Positions 58,782 through 64,000 of a stretch of DNA of 64,000 nucleotides are shown here, piece by piece. The position numbers and the translations under genes are program-made. Origin of the DNA: Planctomycetota bacterium (lineage in GTDB: Bacteria; Planctomycetota; Planctomycetia; JALXBF01); contig JALXBF010000058.1 of the NCBI GenBank assembly GCA_026991575.1, positions 1 through 64,000 of the forward strand, in the 5' to 3' direction. Each line of letters starts with the position of its first letter. Position 1 is the first letter of the stretch. The notes beneath the pieces were generated by a model. It was not told the origin of the DNA. It did not search any database and worked only from the letters and a program-made list of their open reading frames with translations.

Positions 58782-58810
58782 TTGCCGGCGGCCCAGGTAA
58801 ATACTAAAAT
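58782..58810 (+). promoter_or_regulatory. promoter of the type III PKS operon
   Basis: TTGCCG (58782-58787) and TAAAAT (58805-58810) are 17 bases apart, 4/6 and 5/6 matches to the sigma70 consensus. The -10 lies inside the palindrome at 58802-58817. It is correctly placed and oriented for the methyltransferase gene at 58994. Confidence 0.55.
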
Positions 58811-58817
58811 GTTAGTA
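58802..58817. promoter_or_regulatory. palindromic operator candidate in the divergent PKS promoter
   Basis: TACTAA-AATG-TTAGTA is a perfect 6-4-6 inverted repeat overlapping the plus-strand -10. An inverted copy of its AATGTTAG half appears as CTAACATT at 58776-58783, overlapping the -35. It probably binds a repressor of the MarR/TetR or MerR class, but no regulator gene is adjacent. Confidence 0.6.
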
Positions 58818-58993
58818 ATCCGCCGGTCCCCCCTGGCGTCCGCGGCGGGACTGACGCGAAGCTGAAGCTGTTTGAGGTTCGGCTGTTGCCCGATGCGGCG
58901 CGACCGGGAGCGGTTCAGCACGCGGGGCGCCACGACGAACGGCGTAGAACGGCGCATTGCCCTGGCCGCTGCACCGCATGGAGGACGCCTTCG

Positions 58994-59752
58994 ATGGCCT
59001 GGCTCACCTGGCAGGATCGGCCTGAGACGCTGACCGAGATCCTCGACGACCCAAACGTTCACGATCAAATCCGTGTTCGGATTCTCAGTCAATTGCCGCG
59101 CGTGAACCGCTGGCTCGGCGGCTGGCGTGCGTTGCGGGCAGAACTGCAGCATGTTCATCAGAAGATCGGCCTTGGACGGCGTGTGCTCGATGTGGGCTGC
59201 GGTGTAGGGGATTTGTGTGAGTCGATGCAGCGCTGGGCTGCGCGGATTGGCAATCCCGTCGAGGTGGTAGGCATCGACTTGAGCCGCGGCCTCCTGCGCG
59301 CCGCATCAGGGCGGTCCGTGCTGGCTGTGCGTGCCGACGGGTTCCGACTACCGTTTCCTGACCGCTGCTTCGATCTGGTTACCGCCAGCATGTTCCTGCA
59401 CCACTTCACCGGCAACGACCTGCACCGCCTGTTCGGCGAGCTGTGCCGCGTCGCCGATCGCGCGGTCGTGATCAACGAGCTGTATCGCAGCCGTGTCGCG
59501 TGGCTGGGCTGGCGGCTGTGGAGTCTGTTTTTCACGGACGACGAAATCATCCGGTACGACGGTGCGGTTTCGGTACGCAAGGGATTTATCGCTAGCGACC
59601 TACTAGAACTAGGCCAATCCCAGGAAGGCTTCCACTGGACCGTTCGCAGGCATCCTGGCTTTCGAATCTGCTTGACCGGCACACGGTCTGATGTGGCCCG
59701 GCCGGCGGGCCGTGCTGAGTGCGCCCCTGCCGTAGCGGCGTCGAGCGGATGA
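58994..59752 (+). CDS. class I SAM methyltransferase
   Basis: A 252-residue soluble methyltransferase. Motif I VLDVGCGVGDLCESM, post-I VVGIDLSRGLLRAA, and the HHF-type segment MFLHHFTGNDLHRLFGELCR match the UbiE/Coq5-like group of ring-methylating enzymes. It begins the plus-strand operon methyltransferase - FAD enzyme - type III PKS; its stop overlaps the first possible FAD-gene start (ATGA at 59749-59752). ATG at 58994 has GGAGGA about 8 bases upstream; the longer frame to 58886 is rejected. It resembles SrsB of Streptomyces alkylresorcinol clusters in context, though not proven homologous here. Confidence 0.9.
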   Translation: MAWLTWQDRPETLTEILDDPNVHDQIRVRILSQLPRVNRWLGGWRALRAELQHVHQKIGLGRRVLDVGCGVGDLCESMQRWAARIGNPVEVVGIDLSRGLLRAASGRSVLAVRADGFRLPFPDRCFDLVTASMFLHHFTGNDLHRLFGELCRVADRAVVINELYRSRVAWLGWRLWSLFFTDDEIIRYDGAVSVRKGFIASDLLELGQSQEGFHWTVRRHPGFRICLTGTRSDVARPAGRAECAPAVAASSG

Positions 59753-59769
59753 TGGTTGCGGAGGCGAGC

Positions 59770-60930
59770 ATGGAGGTAACCGAGGAGGTATGCTGTGATG
59801 TCCTGGTTGTCGGCGCTGGACCGGCCGGTTCGGCGGCAGCCGTGGAACTGGCCCGCGCAGGGTTCGATGTCCGCGTGGTCGAAGCCAAGCGGTTTCCACG
59901 TCCGAAGGTCTGCGGTGAGTTCCTGGCAGCGGGTGCATGGCCGGAGCTTGAGGCGCTCGGCGTAGCGGAAGTGATCCGGCAGGACGCACAGCCGATCCGC
60001 TTTCTGCGGCTCTGGTTTTCCCCGGCGCGCCCGGTGCTCGTGCCATTGGAGAAGCCGAGCGGGACAGGCCCGGTCGGCATCACGCGCGACCAGCTGGACC
60101 GGCGGCTGGCCCGGGCAGCGCAGGCGTGCGGTGCCACCGTCGACTGGCGAACTCGCGTCGTGCACGTAGAACGATCTGGTGGGCTGGTTCGCTCGGTCGT
60201 CGCATGGCGTGGCGGGCGGTTGATCCGTTATCGACCGCGGTGGTTGGTCGCCGCCGACGGCCGCTACTCCGGTGTGGTCCGTGCGACCGGGCGGCTGTGC
60301 CGGCGACGGCGGCTGGGACGCTGTGCGGTGAAGTTACACGTAGCGGCACCAACCGGTGGCTGGCCGGCCGCCGTGGAACTCTACGCGCTCGGTCGTGGTT
60401 ACTTTGGCACGGCGCCGGTGGGCGCTGGTCTGATTAACCTGTGTGGCCTGTTGCCCACCGAGCTCCTTCGGCGGCACCGAGGCCGGGTGCTTCGTGCGCT
60501 GGCCGAGGCGTTCGGTTCCTGGCCGCGCTTGCAGACTTTGGTGGTTTCTGAGCAGCGTGTGATCGAGTTGTGCACGATGCCGGAGGTCAGCTTCCAGATG
60601 GCTCGCCCCGCGTGCGCGAACGTGCTTTACGTGGGCGATGCACTGGCGACCATGGAGCCGGCCACCGGGCAGGGCATCACGGCTGCCATCCGCTCTGGCC
60701 GCGAAGCTGCCCGCAGCTTGCGTAGATGGTGGCGGCATCGTCACCGCGTTCAGGCGGGCTATCTGGCAGGCTGGTACGCCGCATGTAGCGCGAAACGGAC
60801 CATCAGCGGCCTGTGTGGTGTGGCGTTCGATCACGCCGATGCGGTAAGCGGCTTGCTGCGGCGGACCGCAAGCCTCTTCGGTACCGCCCCTGCTCTGGTC
60901 CGGCAACTGTATCGTTTCGCTCAGCTGTGA
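59770..60930 (+). CDS. FAD-dependent oxidoreductase (geranylgeranyl-reductase/monooxygenase family)
   Basis: A 386-residue flavoprotein. The FAD dinucleotide-binding fingerprint is VVGAGPAGSAAAVELARAG, followed by VRVVEAKRFPRPKVCGEFLA, typical of the geranylgeranyl reductase family, and the second FAD motif GDALATMEPATGQGITAAIRSG near residue 300. It could hydroxylate a phenolic ring, as SrsC does in alkylresorcinol clusters, or reduce a polyene chain. ATG at 59770 is preferred because GGAGG is 5 bases upstream; ATGs at 59749 and 59752 overlap the previous stop. It is 20 bp upstream of the PKS and in the same operon. Confidence 0.9.
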   Translation: MEVTEEVCCDVLVVGAGPAGSAAAVELARAGFDVRVVEAKRFPRPKVCGEFLAAGAWPELEALGVAEVIRQDAQPIRFLRLWFSPARPVLVPLEKPSGTGPVGITRDQLDRRLARAAQACGATVDWRTRVVHVERSGGLVRSVVAWRGGRLIRYRPRWLVAADGRYSGVVRATGRLCRRRRLGRCAVKLHVAAPTGGWPAAVELYALGRGYFGTAPVGAGLINLCGLLPTELLRRHRGRVLRALAEAFGSWPRLQTLVVSEQRVIELCTMPEVSFQMARPACANVLYVGDALATMEPATGQGITAAIRSGREAARSLRRWWRHRHRVQAGYLAGWYAACSAKRTISGLCGVAFDHADAVSGLLRRTASLFGTAPALVRQLYRFAQL

Positions 60931-60950
60931 GCGTCAGACAAGGGACAAGC

Positions 60951-62006
60951 ATGGAGCCTGTAAGCATCGTCTCAGTGGGCACGGCACAGCCGGAACATGC
61001 ATGGCGTCAGGAGGAGCTGCGTCGGATGTACCACGAAGTGGCCACCGCGGAGCTTCGGCCGGCTGCTGTGCGGCTCATGGACCGTGTATTCCGCGAGGAA
61101 GCGGGGATTGAGCGGCGTGCGCTGGCGTGCGCCGACCCGAGGACACTGCCGCGTGAGTCTCCGGCGGACGCGCAGCGACGGTATGAGCAGGCCGCACCCG
61201 CGCTGGCAGCCCGTGCCCTGCAGGAGGCTTTAGCCGAAGCCGCCTGGCCTGCCCATCGGGTCGCGGCCCTGATTTGCTGCACGTGCACCGGCTATCTGTG
61301 TCCGGGGATCAGTTCCTATCTCGTCGAACGACTCAGCATGCCCGCGGCGACGCGCTGCTACGATCTGGTCGGCATGGGCTGTGGTGCATCGCTGCCCGGA
61401 TTGGATCTGGCCCGGCAACTGGCACCGGAGGTCGCGCCGGCAGGGGTGGCCGTCGTCGCCGTCGAAATCTGCAGCGCCACGGCGGTCTTCGGCGAGGAGC
61501 CGGACTTGATCGTATCGAATGCTCTGTTCGCCGACGGAGCTGCCGCTGCGCTGGTGTCGGCCGAAGCTCGTGGTCCTGTGCGGCTGCTGGCATACGCCAG
61601 CGAAATCCGGCCCCTGTACCGCGATCGGCTCAGGCTGGTGCACGACGGGACTCGGCTCCGCAACCGGCTGGATCGCTCGGTGCCCGAGCTTGCCGCTGCG
61701 GCAGCCGACGCGGTGGTTGCCCGGCTGCTGGCCGGGGCCGATCGAACCCCGGCGCAGATCGAGCACTGGCTGGTGCATCCGGGGGGGACGAGAATCTTGG
61801 AGGCGGTTCAGGCTACGTTCGGCCTGACGGCTAGCCGTCTTCGCTACTCGTACGACGTGCTCCGCTGGTGCGGCAACATGTCATCGCCGACGTCGCTGTT
61901 CGTGCTGAAACGTTTCCTGGAGAGTGAGCCGGCGCCGGGCCTGGGTGTGTTGCTCGCGTTCGGAGCGGGATTCAGCTGCTACGCGAGCTTGTTCCGCGTC
62001 CCGTGA
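60951..62006 (+). CDS. type III polyketide synthase (chalcone-synthase-like)
   Basis: A 351-residue homodimeric-type ketosynthase that extends an acyl-CoA starter with malonyl-CoA without an ACP. The Cys-His-Asn triad is complete: Cys144 in VGMGCGASLPGL, His276 in HWLVHPGGTRILEAV, Asn309 in CGNMSSPTSLFVL. The C-terminal GFGPG-like loop reads LAFGAGFSCYASL. The length is normal. The start is ATG 60951 after AGGGACAAGC; the longer frame overlaps the FAD gene. Bacterial enzymes of this class make alkylresorcinols, alkylpyrones or phloroglucinol; with the FAD enzyme and methyltransferases beside it, a methylated phenolic or quinone lipid is the best guess. Confidence 0.95.
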   Translation: MEPVSIVSVGTAQPEHAWRQEELRRMYHEVATAELRPAAVRLMDRVFREEAGIERRALACADPRTLPRESPADAQRRYEQAAPALAARALQEALAEAAWPAHRVAALICCTCTGYLCPGISSYLVERLSMPAATRCYDLVGMGCGASLPGLDLARQLAPEVAPAGVAVVAVEICSATAVFGEEPDLIVSNALFADGAAAALVSAEARGPVRLLAYASEIRPLYRDRLRLVHDGTRLRNRLDRSVPELAAAAADAVVARLLAGADRTPAQIEHWLVHPGGTRILEAVQATFGLTASRLRYSYDVLRWCGNMSSPTSLFVLKRFLESEPAPGLGVLLAFGAGFSCYASLFRVP

Positions 62007-62161
62007 CGGCGCCATGCGTGGCCGGTCGGCGCTGGCATCGGCTTGATGCCGCTGCTCGTGCGCGGCGACGAGCCGGGATCGGGTGCCCAGGGACAGTGCC
62101 CGGGCACCAGGCGCAGGGCAGGCTCTGAGCAGATCAACGTCGGCCGCCAGCCCGTTGGTGG

Positions 62162-63256
62162 CTAGATGCTCGTTTCTTCGAACGGCAGCGGGCGGAGCTC
62201 CTTCGTGTTCCGCTCGACGGCCAGGACCACGGTACGCTCTTCGAAGCCATCGGAGGAGACGACGCCGACCGGGATGATCTGCCGCCCTTCGGGCAACGGG
62301 AAGCGGATCGTGAAGGTGCCATCGGCGCTGAGATCGACCGGCTCCCCCTGCACCTCAACGCGTGCATCGGGTAGTGTTGCCCCGCGGACGAGCAGCTCCG
62401 CGTCCACGTGCAGCCACAGGGGCATTTCGGACAGGCGCCGGCGTGCTTCGTTCTCGAGGCGGCGTTCGAACTCGGTCCCCGTCCCCGCCGCCGTGCCGCC
62501 GTTGCCAACGCTGTCCGATGCGAAGGGCAGTTGGCCACGCAGGTCGGCGCTGTAGGCTTCCGGGCCGCGTGCTCCGGTAGCGACGGCCGCCGTCGTGCGC
62601 GGCGTGCGCACCGTGTTGGTGCGGAGCAGCAGGACGAAGCGGCCTTCCGGAGTCAGGTAGCCGACGTCCACGCGGTAGAGTCGGTTCCGCGGGCCGACGT
62701 GGAAGAACCAATGGGTCGTGAGGGAATCAATCGGCTCTTCGCGGGCAATCACCTCACGGGTTCCCTGAGCCTCCTCGGCCGTCAGGTCCACGAGCCGGAT
62801 GACCGGCTTGGCTCGGTACCACTCGTGGGCCAGTGCCGCACGGGCCCGTTCCACGGCTGCTCGACTCACCCGCCAGCACACTCTCAGCCAGTGCGGGTCC
62901 ATCAGCTGCAGGATGGCCTCGTCCTCGGCCAGCGGCTCCACTGTCCCCGCGCTGGCCAGGTCGTGCACCATCAAGGGCGAGATGTCGGGAGTCTGGTCGC
63001 TCTTCCGTGTGCGGGCCGTGCCGGACTTGTTGGTCGTCTTCTTTGCCTGCCGTTTGTTGCTGGCTTTGGTCCGTTTGCTTGAAGCGGCAGTTCCCTTGGC
63101 GGCCGTTTGGCGCTTCTTTGCTTTTCGAGACGCCGCTACCAGCGCTGCGACCAGCTGGTCCTTGGTCATACGGCTGTATCCGGCGATACGCCGCTTGCGT
63201 GCCAACTCGACCAGTTCCGCCTTAGTACGCGTCGCTAAGCTGTCCCTGGTGGGCAT
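62162..63256 (-). CDS. DUF4912 protein with Rho-N/SAP-like N-terminus
   Basis: A 364-residue cytosolic protein. Residues about 1-45 (TRTKAELVELARKRRIAGYSRMTKDQLVAALV) form a small SAP/Rho-N type nucleic-acid-binding motif. About 46-90 is a Lys/Arg/Thr-rich flexible linker. The rest is DUF4912 (DPHWLRVCWRVSRAAVERARAALAHEW..KPVIRLVDL, HWFFHVGPRNRLYRVDVGYL..EGRFVLLLRTNTVRTPR), followed by a beta-sandwich tail (ARVEVQGEPVDLSADGTFTIRFPLPEGRQ). The family is common in Planctomycetota and its function is unknown. ATG at 63254-63256 has GGAGTT 6 bases upstream. Confidence 0.9.
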   Translation of the reverse strand: MPTRDSLATRTKAELVELARKRRIAGYSRMTKDQLVAALVAASRKAKKRQTAAKGTAASSKRTKASNKRQAKKTTNKSGTARTRKSDQTPDISPLMVHDLASAGTVEPLAEDEAILQLMDPHWLRVCWRVSRAAVERARAALAHEWYRAKPVIRLVDLTAEEAQGTREVIAREEPIDSLTTHWFFHVGPRNRLYRVDVGYLTPEGRFVLLLRTNTVRTPRTTAAVATGARGPEAYSADLRGQLPFASDSVGNGGTAAGTGTEFERRLENEARRRLSEMPLWLHVDAELLVRGATLPDARVEVQGEPVDLSADGTFTIRFPLPEGRQIIPVGVVSSDGFEERTVVLAVERNTKELRPLPFEETSI

Positions 63257-63477
63257 CGCAGAACTCCAAGCCGTGCTTGCGCAAAGGCCCCCCTCGCTTG
63301 GCGCCGAAAAGGGCCGTAGCCGCGTTGGTCACTGTCGCTCCCCGCCCGGGCACCGCACCGTGCGCGCCGGTTGGTCGCGGACCTTCCCCTGAGGAGCCTT
63401 CCTGAGGAAAGGGAGACTCAGCGGTAGCCCCATGCTGCCGCGCCGCCGCCGCGTCCGTCCGCAGTGGCTTCAGATTA

Positions 63478-63506
63478 ACGCTACCAGAGGCTCGGCACAC
63501 CGTCAA
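63478..63506 (-). promoter_or_regulatory. candidate promoter of the DUF4912 gene
   Basis: On the minus strand, TTGACG (63501-63506) and TAGCGT (63478-63483) are 17 bases apart; the -10 matches at 3 of 6. Confidence 0.4.
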
Positions 63507-63862
63507 CAGATTCGGTCCCAGGGCTCGCCTGCTATGCCGACTTGATTCCGCAGATCCACTTAATCTTACGCAGCTTTGCAAGCTCCGGTCCGATCACCAC
63601 CTTTGCCAACCGGGCCCCCGCAGCGCGCCCCAGATCTGAAGCGCGCAGATGGCGTTGCTCGGTGCGGCGAACCGTTGCATCGGCCATCTAACGGCCGATC
63701 CACCGCTCCCTGGCCACGGTGCCGACTTTGGCGACATCTTCGGCACGTGGTTTGCTGTCGCGGCCAGCCCCACGCCACAAGCAGCGAATGTTGCGACAAA
63801 GTGAGGGTAGCCCGGGCGCGGCGCCGAGCGGACCGGTTCGGACCGCCGGCGGCAGCAGCCGG

Positions 63863-63892
63863 TTGACGGCGGCGGCTACTGCCGGATATAGT
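63863..63892 (+). promoter_or_regulatory. strong sigma70-type promoter upstream of the AtpZ-like gene
   Basis: TTGACG (63863-63868) and TATAGT (63887-63892) are 18 bases apart; each matches 5 of 6. The expected start near 63899 leaves a 35-base leader to the GTG at 63934. Confidence 0.65.
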
Positions 63893-63933
63893 GCCAGTCC
63901 CTCTGATGGCCAGGTATTCTCAGGATCTGCCCC

Positions 63934-64000
63934 GTGGCTGCCCAACCCCGTAAGCCGCCGTTGGTGGTCGGGCTGGAGATCGCAAGCTTGGTGACCAGTG
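63934..64000 (+). CDS. AtpZ/AtpI-like protein, N-terminal fragment
   Basis: The gene is cut by the window edge. GTG at 63934 follows AGGATC by about 7 bases. The frame reads MAAQPRKPPLVVGLEIASL and then VTS. The PLVVGLEWxSRVTS-type beginning is what I associate with AtpZ/AtpI proteins, which precede the F-type ATP synthase operon in Planctomycetota. Only 22 codons are visible, so the family is a guess from the start. The adjacent strong promoter fits the first gene of an operon. Confidence 0.5.
   Translation, partial: MAAQPRKPPLVVGLEIASLVTS

Larger units (their letters stand above)
63257..63933. other. 677-bp intergenic region with two promoters
   Basis: No gene is supported. A minus-strand promoter lies at 63478-63506 (for the DUF4912 gene), and a strong plus-strand promoter at 63863-63892. 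Short frames on both strands at 63566-63994 lack an SD and protein character. Confidence 0.5.

Noticed and set aside
58697-59158. N-terminal extension of the YceI gene
   Set aside because: It runs across the divergent promoter and into the next gene, while ATG 58696 has a strong SD and starts a signal peptide.
60813-60950. N-terminal extension of the type III PKS
   Set aside because: It overlaps the FAD gene; ATG 60951 has an SD and starts at the conserved position.
63566-63994. Short frames on both strands before the AtpZ-like start
   Set aside because: They lack SD sequences and protein-like composition, and the plus frame is not the one of the AtpZ-like start.

Overview
This is a GC-rich, gene-dense bacterial chromosome segment that most resembles Planctomycetota. 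The pointers are gene families rather than one marker: alpha/alpha-toroid (prenyltransferase/squalene-oxidase repeat) proteins, DUF4159, MoxR, DUF58 and two-VWA-protein modules, DUF4175, CRTAC1/UnbV beta-propellers, a DUF4912 protein, a small bacterial histone and an AtpZ-like start next to a promoter. No rRNA, tRNA, CRISPR array, transposase or prophage gene was found. Forty-six complete genes and one gene cut by the right edge are supported. Many starts were moved to internal ATG/GTG codons that have a Shine-Dalgarno (SD) sequence.

Layout. 0.2-4.7 kb: argS, an aspartate aminotransferase and a class I xylose-isomerase homologue. 5.0-14.0 kb: a MoxR/VWA module, with DUF4159 and MoxR on the plus strand converging on DUF58, BatA-like and VWA/amidotransferase-like genes on the minus strand. 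14-22.5 kb: a 7Fe ferredoxin, a lipoprotein, an ECF-type sigma factor, serA with a class V aminotransferase, and two odd proteins (a basic-repeat protein and an acyl-CoA-dehydrogenase-like one). 22.7-27.7 kb: a membrane multiheme cytochrome fused to TPRs, followed by a CRTAC1-type propeller. 27.7-33 kb: a GHL10-like glycosidase, fabF, a zinc-ribbon protein and an SDR. 33.3-40.6 kb: a secreted TPR protein, ExbB and two ExbD proteins, convergent with a membrane protein and a TonB-like protein carrying an alpha/alpha-toroid. 40.8-50.2 kb: nadB, a giant DUF4175 protein with a Q/G-rich tract, a cysteine-less TlpA-like protein, an M24-like pseudo-peptidase and an acyltransferase. 50.3-56.2 kb: B12-dependent ribonucleotide reductase with two NrdR-like boxes, a histone-fold protein, rplU and rarA. 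56.4-62 kb: a type III polyketide synthase cluster around a divergent promoter with a palindrome. 62.2 kb to the end: DUF4912 and the start of a probable AtpZ.

The most interesting systems are (i) the ExbB/ExbD/ExbD set beside a TonB-like SxxxH membrane anchor fused to an alpha/alpha-toroid instead of a TonB C-terminal domain; (ii) the type III PKS, FAD oxidoreductase and methyltransferase cluster, with a likely operator, which fits phenolic-lipid or alkylquinone synthesis; (iii) the bacterial histone with its own promoter and terminator; and (iv) the cytochrome-TPR plus CRTAC1 pair. Functions rest on motifs read by eye. No database search was run.
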